Shown here: one piece after another, positions 1-6,671 of the stretch
Layout: each line of letters opens with the position of its first letter
Position numbering within the stretch: position 1 is the first letter of the stretch
Assembly (NCBI GenBank): GCA_028816945.1
Contig: JAPPQG010000064.1
Span: 1-6,747 of the forward strand
DNA from: Alphaproteobacteria bacterium
Lineage (GTDB): Bacteria; Pseudomonadota; Alphaproteobacteria; RS24
Direction of reading: 5' to 3'
Length of the DNA stretch: 6,747 bases
Made by a program: the position numbers and the translations under genes
Notes under the pieces: generated by a model
What the model was told of the DNA's origin: nothing
What the model saw: only the letters and a program-made list of their open reading frames with translations
Databases searched by the model: none

Positions 1-662
1 GAGGCTTCAGCTAATAAAACGGTTACATCTTTATCTGCCTGTGCGTGAATGGCGCGGGAGACTTCCTGCCCTTTGGCGCGGAATTCAGCCGCTTCTTGCT
101 GTCGTTCCGTTTGCATACGCAGATAAATGGCTTGGCTATTGGCTTCGGGCAAATCGGCACGGCGAATGCGCACATCGACAATTTCAATGCCAAAATCGGC
201 CGCTTGCACATTGACAAGGGCGCGAATTCTCGACATAAGCGCATCGCGGCGGTCGCGCACAATATCTTCAAATGGTGCTTCGCCTACGACTGAACGCATA
301 GAAGAAGAAACAGTTGCCGCAAGGCGTGAATTAGCACGACGCAAATCGCGTAAAGATTTGAAAAATTGCAACGGGTCAATAATTCGGTACCGTGTGAAAG
401 CATCGACAACGAGGCGTTTTTGATCCGCCGCAATCAATTCTTCGGGCGGGCTATCTAAATCAAGTATCCGTTTATCGATAAAAATGACATTTTGCACAAA
501 AGGCAATTTCCAATGCAGGCCCGGCTCTGTAATAACGACACGCGGGTCACCAAATTGCAAAACAATAGCCTGTTTTGTTTGATGCACAGTAAATAAAGTC
601 GACCTTACAAGCACGATAAACAGCGCGGCAAAAATGACTAAAAAGAGCGTTGGGCGGTTCAT
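1..662 (-). CDS. hflC: HflC, SPFH/Band-7 membrane protein (FtsH modulator), 3' part missing
   Basis: HflC forms a membrane complex with HflK that surrounds and modulates the ATP-dependent protease FtsH, affecting turnover of membrane proteins (family knowledge). The reading frame is open from the ATG at 660-662 to the left edge, giving 220 residues of a protein usually about 290-330 long, so the C-terminus is missing. Residues 5-19 form one hydrophobic anchor. They are followed by the typical HflC run VHQTKQAIVLQFGDP (26-40), PGLHWKLPF (47-55) and IDKRILDLD (62-70), then the Band-7 core. A charged helical stretch with TERQQEAAEFRAKG begins near residue 185. The start overlaps the hflK stop as ATGA (659-662), which suggests translational coupling. 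An AGGG lies 10 bases upstream, inside hflK. Identity is very secure; only the end is unseen. Confidence 0.95.
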   Translation of the reverse strand, partial: MNRPTLFLVIFAALFIVLVRSTLFTVHQTKQAIVLQFGDPRVVITEPGLHWKLPFVQNVIFIDKRILDLDSPPEELIAADQKRLVVDAFTRYRIIDPLQFFKSLRDLRRANSRLAATVSSSMRSVVGEAPFEDIVRDRRDALMSRIRALVNVQAADFGIEIVDVRIRRADLPEANSQAIYLRMQTERQQEAAEFRAKGQEVSRAIHAQADKDVTVLLAEA

Positions 663-1738
663 TCTTGTGTTTCCCTTTTGCGTAATTGGTCGAGCGGTAG
701 ATAAGGCACAACACCGCCCGAAGTGCTAGAAGGGTCAATCACCACTTTATCAGCATTTTGCATAACGCGTTCCACCGTCTCTAAAAAAAGCCGTTGGCGG
801 GTCACATCGGGGGCATTTCTATATTCATTATAAACGGCGGCAAAACGGCTGGCTTGGCCTTCCGATTCAGCCACAGTCTGTTCGCGATAGGCTTCTGCTT
901 CGCGGCGGATACGCACAGCCTCGCCTTGCGCTTCTGGCACAACCCGATTCGCATAAGCATTGGCTTCATTGCGCGCCCGTTCTTGGTCGGCACGCGCCGC
1001 TTGGACATCACGGAAAGCATCAATCACCGCGGCGGGCGGATCCACTTTCTGCATTTTAACTTGTGTAATTGTAATACCCGCCCCATATTTATTGAGCGTT
1101 TTTTGCATTAAACTACGCACTTGCTCTTCGGTCTTTTGGCGTTGCTCGGTTAAAATGGGCTGTATATCACTTTGCCCAACAATTTCCCGCATAGTGCTTT
1201 CAGCAACGGCTTTGACTGTGCCTTCGGGGTTTTGAATGTTAAATAGAAAAGCGGCGGCATCATTTATCAGCCAAAAGACAGAAAAATCCACATCGACAAT
1301 ATTTTCATCCCCCGTCAGCATAAGGCTTTCCTCTGGCACATCACGCACAGCACTGGTTTGGCCTAGAAAATTATCTGACATGCCCCGCATACCAATATCG
1401 ACACGATTGACAATCGTCACACGCGGCGTCAGCACGCTTTCAATCGGCCAAGGAATATGATAATTCAGGCCCGGGCTTGTTTGGGTGTGGAATTTATTGA
1501 AACGCAAAACAACGCCCTGCTCGTCAGCCTGCACACGATAAAAACCGCTTAACCCCCAAATCACAAGCAAGCCAATCACTATCAGCGCAAAGCCATTATA
1601 GCCGCCATTGGGAAGCCATTTGCCAAATTTTTCTTTATATTCCCGCCAGAAATCGTCAAAACTAGGCGTTGGCCGCGGGTTGCGTCCCCACGGATTATTG
1701 CGCTGATTATCATTTCCATTTTGATTATCCCAAGGCAT
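659..1738 (-). CDS. hflK: HflK, SPFH/Band-7 membrane protein (FtsH modulator)
   Basis: This is the partner of HflC in the complex that regulates FtsH, anchored in the inner membrane with most of the protein on the periplasmic side (family knowledge). The protein is 359 residues. Its N-terminus is polar, rich in Asn, Gly and Pro, and carries the NNPWG signature (14-18). One transmembrane segment lies at about 49-66 (GFALIVIGLLVIWGLSGF). The SPFH domain follows, with EQGVVLRFNKF (73-83), PGLNYHIPWP (89-98) and LTGDENIVDVDF (141-152). A charged, Ala/Glu/Arg-rich probable coiled coil spans about 240-305. The C-terminus has the family's VVPYLPLDQL (343-352). It is shorter than the enterobacterial protein (about 419 residues), mainly in the low-complexity N-terminus. 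The start is supported by an AGGAG 9 bases upstream. The gene is first in the hflKC operon and diverges from mrp. Confidence 0.97.
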   Translation of the reverse strand: MPWDNQNGNDNQRNNPWGRNPRPTPSFDDFWREYKEKFGKWLPNGGYNGFALIVIGLLVIWGLSGFYRVQADEQGVVLRFNKFHTQTSPGLNYHIPWPIESVLTPRVTIVNRVDIGMRGMSDNFLGQTSAVRDVPEESLMLTGDENIVDVDFSVFWLINDAAAFLFNIQNPEGTVKAVAESTMREIVGQSDIQPILTEQRQKTEEQVRSLMQKTLNKYGAGITITQVKMQKVDPPAAVIDAFRDVQAARADQERARNEANAYANRVVPEAQGEAVRIRREAEAYREQTVAESEGQASRFAAVYNEYRNAPDVTRQRLFLETVERVMQNADKVVIDPSSTSGGVVPYLPLDQLRKRETQE

Positions 1739-1747
1739 AGTTGTATG

Positions 1748-1752
1748 CTCCT
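1748..1752 (-). promoter_or_regulatory. Ribosome binding site of hflK
   Basis: On the minus strand AGGAG is followed by 9 bases and then the hflK ATG (1736-1738). It is the clearest Shine-Dalgarno sequence in the window and fixes the hflK start. Confidence 0.8.
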
Positions 1753-1784
1753 ACTATTAACGAGATAGATATGCAGGATTTCTG

Positions 1785-1813
1785 CTTATCTTGCAAGTAA
1801 TATTTTATGGCAA
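1785..1813 (-). promoter_or_regulatory. Predicted sigma-70-type promoter of hflKC
   Basis: Reading the minus strand, TTGCCA (1808-1813; 5 of 6 match to TTGACA) is followed by a 17-bp spacer and GATAAG (1785-1790; 4 of 6 match to TATAAT). Transcription would begin near 1778, giving a leader of about 40 bases that contains the AGGAG. The -35 hexamer overlaps the 14-bp repeat next to mrp, so the two divergent genes may share this control region. Prediction from sequence only. Confidence 0.5.
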
Positions 1814-1834
1814 CCCCTAGATGACAGGCCCTAG
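1807..1834 (+). repeat. Two 14-bp imperfect tandem repeats directly upstream of mrp
   Basis: Unit 1 is ATGGCAACCCCTAG (1807-1820) and unit 2 is ATGACAGGCCCTAG (1821-1834); 11 of 14 positions agree. The mrp start follows at once and continues the pattern with ATGAC. The 11-base core CCCTAGATGAC occurs exactly at 1815-1825 and 1829-1839. Each unit starts with ATG, and each mini-ORF (M-A-T-P-R and M-T-G-P-R) ends at a TGA that overlaps the next ATG as ATGA. The repeat is seen directly; any role in translation is inference. Confidence 0.8.
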
Positions 1835-2959
1835 ATGACGGACACAATTAGCAAACAAAATAGCCAAGCAGATGAAAGCATAATTTTAGCAGCTCTCAAA
1901 GGGTTAAAACATCCCCAAACGGGCCGTGATATTTTATCTATGGATATGGTGCAAGGGCTAACCATAAAGGGGGGCAAGGTTAGTTTTGCGCTCGCAGTGC
2001 TAGAAGATGAAGCAGAGGCTTGTGAGCCATTGCGGCAAGCCTGCCAAACACGCATTTTGGCACTAGCTGGGGTGGATTCAGCGACGATTGTGCTAACCGC
2101 CCATAAGCCTGCCCCTGATATAGGCACACAAGGGGCGCATCGCACGAGTGCGTCGCGTACAGCACCAAAACCACCGCAAAAACAAACCCCTGCTGTCTTC
2201 GAGCAGATTGATGCTGTTATCGCTGTGGCAAGTGGCAAAGGGGGGGTCGGCAAATCAACCATTGCCGTCAATTTAGCCGCCGCCCTAGCAGCAGACACGC
2301 AAAACAGCAAAACCATTGGCTTATTAGATGCAGATATTTACGGCCCTTCTACGCCACAACTTCTAGCTGTGTCGGAAAAACCGCAAGTGGGAGCGGATAA
2401 AAAACTCATCCCCATTGTCAAACATAAATTGCAGACAATGTCGATTGGCTATATGGTCGCCCCCGAACAGGCTATGATTTGGCGCGGCCCTATGGTGCAA
2501 GGCGCATTATTGCAAATGCTGAATGATGTTGCTTGGCCGCCCTTAAATATATTGGTGATTGATTTGCCTCCCGGCACGGGCGATATTCAACTCACGCTTG
2601 CACAGCAAATTCCTGTGCGCGGGGCGTTGATTGTGACCACCCCACAAAGTCTTGCCCTAGCCGATGTGCGCCGCTGTATTGCCATGTTTCAAAAAACAAA
2701 AACACCTATTTTAGGCATGGTGGAAAATATGGCGTGGATGACAGCACCAGACGGCAGCAAGCTTTATCCATTTGGGGAAAGTGGCGGGCAAACACTCGCC
2801 CAATCTATGAATATTCCCTATCTTACCAGCCTGCCGCTTGATGCGGCTTTACAATCGGCAACACAAAATGGCACACCGATTATTGCCCATGCGCCGCAAA
2901 GCAACTCAGCGATTGCTTTTCGCGAATTAGCTAAACTGATTCAACAAGCCCTCACCTAG
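1835..2959 (+). CDS. mrp: Mrp/ApbC-type iron-sulfur cluster carrier ATPase
   Basis: Mrp/ApbC (Nbp35/Ind1) proteins are cytoplasmic P-loop ATPases that carry Fe-S clusters to apo-proteins. This one is 374 residues, the usual length. An N-terminal MIP18/DUF59-like domain spans about 15-92 (ILAALKGLKHPQTGRDI). A Pro/Gln/Ala-rich linker (93-122) leads to the ATPase domain, which has the deviant Walker A SGKGGVGKST (133-142, signature Lys135 and P-loop Lys140), LLDADIYGPSTPQ (163-175) and IDLPPGTGD (242-250). The CxxC that binds the bridging cluster in enterobacterial ApbC is absent: ENMAWM is followed by TAPDGSKLYPFG, and the only cysteines are 63, 70 and 281. I recall the same replacement in alphaproteobacterial homologues. 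An in-frame TAG (1832-1834) touches the ATG, so translation cannot begin further upstream. The only Shine-Dalgarno-like element is a weak AGG, 6 bases before the ATG. The gene diverges from hflK and converges on fadB. Confidence 0.95.
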   Translation: MTDTISKQNSQADESIILAALKGLKHPQTGRDILSMDMVQGLTIKGGKVSFALAVLEDEAEACEPLRQACQTRILALAGVDSATIVLTAHKPAPDIGTQGAHRTSASRTAPKPPQKQTPAVFEQIDAVIAVASGKGGVGKSTIAVNLAAALAADTQNSKTIGLLDADIYGPSTPQLLAVSEKPQVGADKKLIPIVKHKLQTMSIGYMVAPEQAMIWRGPMVQGALLQMLNDVAWPPLNILVIDLPPGTGDIQLTLAQQIPVRGALIVTTPQSLALADVRRCIAMFQKTKTPILGMVENMAWMTAPDGSKLYPFGESGGQTLAQSMNIPYLTSLPLDAALQSATQNGTPIIAHAPQSNSAIAFRELAKLIQQALT

Positions 2960-2968
2960 CACACTAGG
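2955..2968 (+). terminator. Small hairpin between convergent genes, possible weak terminator
   Basis: CCTAG (2955-2959, including the mrp stop codon), the loop CACA and CTAGG (2964-2968) form a perfect 5-bp stem. On the plus strand a T-rich stretch (TTTGTTTAATTTTTATTT) begins several bases downstream, inside the 3' end of the opposite gene. The stem is short and the T-run is not adjacent. On the minus strand no T-run follows. It is the only candidate in the 21-bp gap between the two stop codons. Confidence 0.3.
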
Positions 2969-2980
2969 CTAATGCTTTGT

Positions 2981-5179
2981 TTAATTTTTATTTAAGGCTT
3001 GCAAAAAAGGCGTTTGTTTAGAGGCTAAATCACGCAAAAGAGGCGGCGGGGCAAATCGCTCCCCATATTTTTCTGCCAATTCATCGGCTTCGGCAACGAA
3101 TCTCTCAATCCCAATCATATCAATAAAAGACGCAGGCCCCCCTGTGAAAGGCGCAAAGCCCCAACCTAAAATTGCGCCAATATCCGCATCGCGCAAATCC
3201 GTTATCACATTTTCATCTACACAACGCACCATTTCAATCGTTTGTATGTAAAGCAGGCGGCGTTTTAATTCCTCAATATCAATATCGTCAATGCGCTTTG
3301 TGACGGGGGCAATATCGGCTAGCCCATGCCAAAGTTTTTTTACACCCTTTGGGTCGCTCGGCCAATCATAAAATCCCTTACCATTTTTTTTACCCAATCG
3401 TTTATGTTTGACAACCATATTTTCAATCAAGTCACTTGCGGCGGTGGCGGTAAATTTTTCTCCTAAATCTGCTTTATATTGCTGATAGATTTTATAACTT
3501 AAATCAAGGGCAACCTCATCATTTAAGGCCAAAGGGGGCATGGGCATGCCTGCCATAATGCCAAGATTCTCGATAAGCACAGGGTCAATGCCTTCCATAA
3601 GCATGAGCTGGCCTTCGGTAATATAAGTACTGACACAACGCGATGTGTAAAAGCCGCGGCTATCATTAACAATAATCGGCACTTTGCGCAGGGCGGCTAC
3701 ATAGTCCATTGTTTTCGCTAGGGTTTCCTCAGAAGTGGTTTTGCTAATAATAATTTCTACAAGCTGCATGCGCTCAACGGGGGAAAAGAAATGAACGCCA
3801 ATGAACTTGTCAGGCCGTATGCTTGCTTGCGCCAATTCAGTAATGGGAATGGTGGATGTATTTGTGCCGAAAACTGTTTCTGTCTCTTTTGTAAATTGCG
3901 CTTCGGCCTGTTTGACGACTTCCGCTTTAATAGATTTATCCTCAAAGACGGCTTCGATAATCAAATCGCACTCTTTAAGGTCGGCATAGTCACTCGTTGG
4001 CTGAATGCTATCAAGTAAAATTTGTTTTTGCGATTCATTGGCTCTGCCACGCTCAATCGCTCTATCTACTTGCGCCGCAACATGCGCTTTGCCTTTTTCG
4101 GCAAGTTTTAATTCGCTATCTAGTAAAACAATTTTCATGCCTGCTCGAGCAGATACATGGGCAATGGCTGCACCCATCATGCCCGCGCCAAGCACGCCTA
4201 ATTTAGCAATTTTGCTAGGTGGCACATGTTGTGGGCGGCGCGCCCCCTTGCCTAAAGCCTGCATATTGATAAATAAAGAATTCACCATATTTTTGCTTTC
4301 GGGGCGCAAAAATAATTTAGCAAAATAGCGTGACTCAATCCGCAAGCCTGCATCTATTGGCACACTCACCCCCTCATAAACGCATGACATAATATAATGC
4401 GGGGCGGGATAATTGCCTTTCGTTTTGGCACGCAACATCGCATTCCCCATAGCAAATAATTGCTCTCCTGTTTGCGTTGGCTTGCCACCCGACACGCGGA
4501 AAGTTTTTTCATCCCAAGCCTGAACGGGATTGCCTTCCTCCCTTAACCAATGTTTCGCTTCATCAATCAATTTATCCGCACTAACCATTTTATTGACAAG
4601 GCCAAGTTTAAGGGCTGTTTGCGGGTCAATCGATTTTCCTTGCAAAAGCATTGGCAGAGCTTTTTCTACACCTATCAGGCGAGGTAGGCGTTGTGTGCCG
4701 CCTGCGCCCGGTAATAGGCCAATCGTCACTTCGGGTAGGCCTAATTTTAATCGCGGGTCATTAACAACCACACGATAATGGCAGGCTAAGGCTATCTCTA
4801 ATCCGCCACCCAAAGCAAGCCCATTAAGGGCGGCAACAATCGGCTTGCCGCATGTTTCTAATGCGCGTAAAAATTTTGTCATCCGCTGGACGCTATCAAA
4901 AGTAGATTTTATTTTATCTTCTTCCTTTGTTGATGAGTCCGCTAGTTCTCCGCCTTCATGCTTTAACATTTGCAAATCAAGGCCAGCGCAAAAAACCTGC
5001 TTTGCCGAAGTCAGCACCACCCCTTTAATTTGTGCGTCTGTTTTGAATTGCTCGATGAGAGCAACAAATTCTGCCGCGGCAACTGCATCGACCACATTTA
5101 CTGAGCGCTCGGGCATATCCCAAGTGACAAGGGCTATCCCGTCTTTATCAATGTCAATGTTAAAATTCTTATAGGACAT
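2981..5179 (-). CDS. fadB: Multifunctional enoyl-CoA hydratase / 3-hydroxyacyl-CoA dehydrogenase (beta-oxidation alpha subunit)
   Basis: This enzyme hydrates trans-2-enoyl-CoA and oxidises the L-3-hydroxyacyl-CoA to 3-ketoacyl-CoA with NAD, feeding the thiolase encoded upstream. The protein is 732 residues, full length for FadB/FadJ (about 715-740). An N-terminal crotonase domain (about 1-200) has FCAGLDL (63-69), LGGGLEIALAC with catalytic Glu128, and GLPEVTIGLLPGAGGTQRLPR with Glu150. The NAD-binding domain begins at KLGVLGAGMMG (326-336), a GxGxxG fold, with Asp354 likely contacting the NAD ribose. Further on are GTNTSTIPITEL (438-449) and GVHFFSP with catalytic His463, then the C-terminal dehydrogenase domains (from about 505) with NDSRGFYTSR. 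No active-site residue is missing. The ATG is the first usable start: an in-frame TAA lies at 5219-5221, with only ATA and ATT as near-start codons between. No Shine-Dalgarno sequence is visible. The upstream gap is a repeat array. Thiolase-first order resembles fadIJ, so the name fadJ is equally possible. Confidence 0.95.
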   Translation of the reverse strand: MSYKNFNIDIDKDGIALVTWDMPERSVNVVDAVAAAEFVALIEQFKTDAQIKGVVLTSAKQVFCAGLDLQMLKHEGGELADSSTKEEDKIKSTFDSVQRMTKFLRALETCGKPIVAALNGLALGGGLEIALACHYRVVVNDPRLKLGLPEVTIGLLPGAGGTQRLPRLIGVEKALPMLLQGKSIDPQTALKLGLVNKMVSADKLIDEAKHWLREEGNPVQAWDEKTFRVSGGKPTQTGEQLFAMGNAMLRAKTKGNYPAPHYIMSCVYEGVSVPIDAGLRIESRYFAKLFLRPESKNMVNSLFINMQALGKGARRPQHVPPSKIAKLGVLGAGMMGAAIAHVSARAGMKIVLLDSELKLAEKGKAHVAAQVDRAIERGRANESQKQILLDSIQPTSDYADLKECDLIIEAVFEDKSIKAEVVKQAEAQFTKETETVFGTNTSTIPITELAQASIRPDKFIGVHFFSPVERMQLVEIIISKTTSEETLAKTMDYVAALRKVPIIVNDSRGFYTSRCVSTYITEGQLMLMEGIDPVLIENLGIMAGMPMPPLALNDEVALDLSYKIYQQYKADLGEKFTATAASDLIENMVVKHKRLGKKNGKGFYDWPSDPKGVKKLWHGLADIAPVTKRIDDIDIEELKRRLLYIQTIEMVRCVDENVITDLRDADIGAILGWGFAPFTGGPASFIDMIGIERFVAEADELAEKYGERFAPPPLLRDLASKQTPFLQALNKN

Positions 5180-5185
5180 AATTAT

Positions 5186-5335
5186 TGGTCTAAATGATGA
5201 TATTATTGGATTAGATGATTATATTGTTGAGTTAAATAATGACTGGATTAGATGATTATATTGTTGAGTTAAATAATGACTGGGTTATAGTGACTGGGTT
5301 AAATAATGATTGGATTAAATAATGACTGGGTTAAA
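5186..5335. repeat. AT-rich tandem-repeat array between thiolase and fadB
   Basis: The whole gap is built from variants of one unit, read here on the minus strand from the thiolase side: a partial TTTAACCCA (5327-5335) containing the thiolase stop, GTCATTATTTAATCCA (5311-5326), ATCATTATTTAACCCA (5295-5310), a shortened GTCACTATAACCCA (5281-5294), two identical 37-bp copies, and a degenerate 21-bp unit (5186-5206) that matches the second part of the 37-mer at 16 of 21 positions. Each 37-mer is itself a 16-base unit plus a diverged 21-base unit; nearly all units end in YCCA or YTCA. Unit lengths of 14, 16 and 21 and many stops in all frames argue against coding. The array stops 6 bases before the fadB ATG. 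Function unknown. Confidence 0.9.
5207..5280. repeat. Two identical 37-bp direct repeats
   Basis: Copies at 5207-5243 and 5244-5280 are identical base for base and directly abutting. Each begins TGGATTAGATGATTATAT and ends GAGTTAAATAATGAC on the plus strand. Perfect identity beside diverged neighbours implies a recent duplication by replication slippage or unequal recombination. Each copy holds a TATAAT on the minus strand (5218-5223 and 5255-5260), pointing towards fadB. Confidence 0.93.
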
Positions 5336-6539
5336 CGCGTTCAATAATAGTTGCCGCACCCATGCCTGAGCCAATGCAAAGTGTCACAAGCCCTGTTGTT
5401 AGGTCGCGGCGTTCTAATTCATCTAGTAAAGTGCCTAAAATCATTGCCCCCGTTGCGCCAAGCGGATGCCCCATAGCAATCGCCCCGCCATTAACATTGG
5501 TTTTACTATGGTCGATCCCTAAAACCTGCATATAGCGCAACACAACAGCAGAAAAGGCTTCATTTATCTCATAAAGGTCAATATCGCCAACCGCTAGCCC
5601 CGCCCGTTTTAAGACTTTTTCTGTTACATAGCTAGGGCCTGTCAGCATAATGCATGGTTCAGAGCCAATCGTCGCAAAATTGCGAATGCGGGCGCGCGGC
5701 TTAATGCCTGCCGCCTTGCCTGCCTCCTTATTGCCAAGCAAAATAGCGGCCGCCCCATCGACAATGCCCGAAGAATTACCCGCATGATGGACATGGTCAA
5801 TGCGTGCCACTTCTGGGTAACGTTGTATGGCAACATCATCAAACCCGGCTTGCGTCCCCATAAGCGTAAAGGCGGGTTCGAGGGCAGCAAGCGATTGCAT
5901 GCTTGTCTCAGGGCGCATATGTTCGTCATGGTCGAGCAATGTTAAGCCATTTATATCTTTTACAGGCACGACCGTATTGGCAAAATAGCCCTCTTCCCAA
6001 GCATGGGCGGCGCGCTTTTGGCTTTCAACAGCATAGGAATCTACATCATCACGGCTAAATCCATATTTTGAAGCTATCAAATCGGCACTTATGCCTTGTG
6101 GCACAAAATAAGTATTGAATGTGACTTGCGGGTCTGTCGTCCAAGCCCCGCCTGACGCCCCGATTGGCACACGCGACATCATTTCAACCCCGCCACCTAT
6201 TGTCATATCCGCTTGGCCTGACATAATTTGTGCCGCCGCCATATTGGTTGCCTCTAAACCCGAAGCACAAAAGCGATTGATTTGCACGCCTGAAACCGTC
6301 TCCGCATAATCTGCATGCAAAACAGCTGTGCGGGCAATATCCCCGCCTTGTTCATAAATCGGATCCACACAGCCTAAAACCACATCATCAATAAGGCTTG
6401 TGTCTAATTGGTTGCGGTCGCGCACGGCACATAGAGTTTGGCGCGCTAACTCAACAGCCGTTACTTCATGCAATGACCCATTCGGCTTGCCTTTCCCGCG
6501 TGGTGTGCGGACAGCGTCATAAATATAACAATCCGTCAT
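5331..6539 (-). CDS. fadA: Acetyl-CoA C-acyltransferase (3-ketoacyl-CoA thiolase, beta-oxidation beta subunit)
   Basis: This thiolase cleaves 3-ketoacyl-CoA with CoA to acetyl-CoA and a shortened acyl-CoA, the last step of the cycle whose previous two steps the downstream gene encodes. It is cytoplasmic and probably complexed with that protein. The 402 residues match the family's usual length (about 390-430). Nucleophile Cys91 lies in [23 protein letters not shown] (327-330), [18 protein letters not shown] with His358, and CIGSGMGAA with acid/base Cys388 complete the active site. In the last motif Ser replaces the more common Gly, within the allowed pattern. The ATG is the first usable start: an in-frame TGA lies only 15 bases upstream (6552-6554). 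The nearest GAGG is 16 bases away, too far for a normal Shine-Dalgarno. It is first in the operon with fadB; its stop codon lies inside the repeat array. A biosynthetic acetoacetyl-CoA thiolase is possible, but the neighbour favours beta-oxidation. Confidence 0.95.
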   Translation of the reverse strand: MTDCYIYDAVRTPRGKGKPNGSLHEVTAVELARQTLCAVRDRNQLDTSLIDDVVLGCVDPIYEQGGDIARTAVLHADYAETVSGVQINRFCASGLEATNMAAAQIMSGQADMTIGGGVEMMSRVPIGASGGAWTTDPQVTFNTYFVPQGISADLIASKYGFSRDDVDSYAVESQKRAAHAWEEGYFANTVVPVKDINGLTLLDHDEHMRPETSMQSLAALEPAFTLMGTQAGFDDVAIQRYPEVARIDHVHHAGNSSGIVDGAAAILLGNKEAGKAAGIKPRARIRNFATIGSEPCIMLTGPSYVTEKVLKRAGLAVGDIDLYEINEAFSAVVLRYMQVLGIDHSKTNVNGGAIAMGHPLGATGAMILGTLLDELERRDLTTGLVTLCIGSGMGAATIIERV

Positions 6540-6620
6540 CTGCTTTGCTTTTCAACCTCTTTAACCCCCATATGCCGTGTTAGTCTTAACTTATATCTTC
6601 CCTGCATTTAATATCCTGCC

Positions 6621-6649
6621 ATTATATAGCGTTTTAGCGGGCAAGTCTA
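6621..6649 (-). promoter_or_regulatory. Predicted sigma-70 promoter of the thiolase-fadB operon
   Basis: On the minus strand TAGACT (6644-6649; 4 of 6 match to TTGACA) is followed by a 17-bp spacer and a perfect TATAAT (6621-6626). Transcription would begin near 6614, leaving a leader of about 75 bases before the thiolase ATG. It is the best promoter-like sequence in the window. The rest of the leader (6540-6613) shows no strong hairpin, riboswitch or Shine-Dalgarno sequence. Confidence 0.65.
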
Positions 6650-6655
6650 ATCTAT

Positions 6656-6671
6656 TTGAACCATTATTCAA
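6656..6671. promoter_or_regulatory. Short inverted repeat next to the thiolase -35 box, possible operator
   Basis: TTGAA (6656-6660), six bases and TTCAA (6667-6671) form a perfect 5+5 dyad. Its near edge lies 6 bases upstream of the -35 hexamer, a position where activators or repressors often bind. The arms are short and AT-rich, so chance occurrence is quite possible. No regulator gene is visible in the window and I cannot assign a family. Confidence 0.25.

Noticed and set aside
45..293. Open frames of 60-110 codons antisense to hflC, hflK, fadB and thiolase
   Set aside because: They overlap well-recognised genes in other frames, show no family signatures and have no ribosome binding sites; they mirror codon bias of the real genes.
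1773..1785. Inverted repeat GCAG-GATTT-CTGC in the hflK leader
   Set aside because: Only four base pairs per arm; too short to support as an operator or attenuator.
1775..1806. Plus-strand promoter for mrp using TAATAT (1798-1803) or TATTTT (1801-1806)
   Set aside because: The hexamers 17 bp upstream (AGGATT, ATTTCT) match TTGACA poorly, so no promoter can be supported.
1831..2316. 161-codon minus-strand open frame inside mrp
   Set aside because: It is antisense to the conserved DUF59 and Walker A regions of mrp and resembles no protein I know; treated as a shadow frame.
5186..5335. CRISPR-like array
   Set aside because: Repeats abut each other with no unique spacers, unit lengths vary from 14 to 37 bp, and no cas gene is present.
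5186..5335. Small repeat-containing protein in the array
   Set aside because: Unit lengths are not multiples of three, and TAG, TGA and TAA occur in every frame within one or two units.
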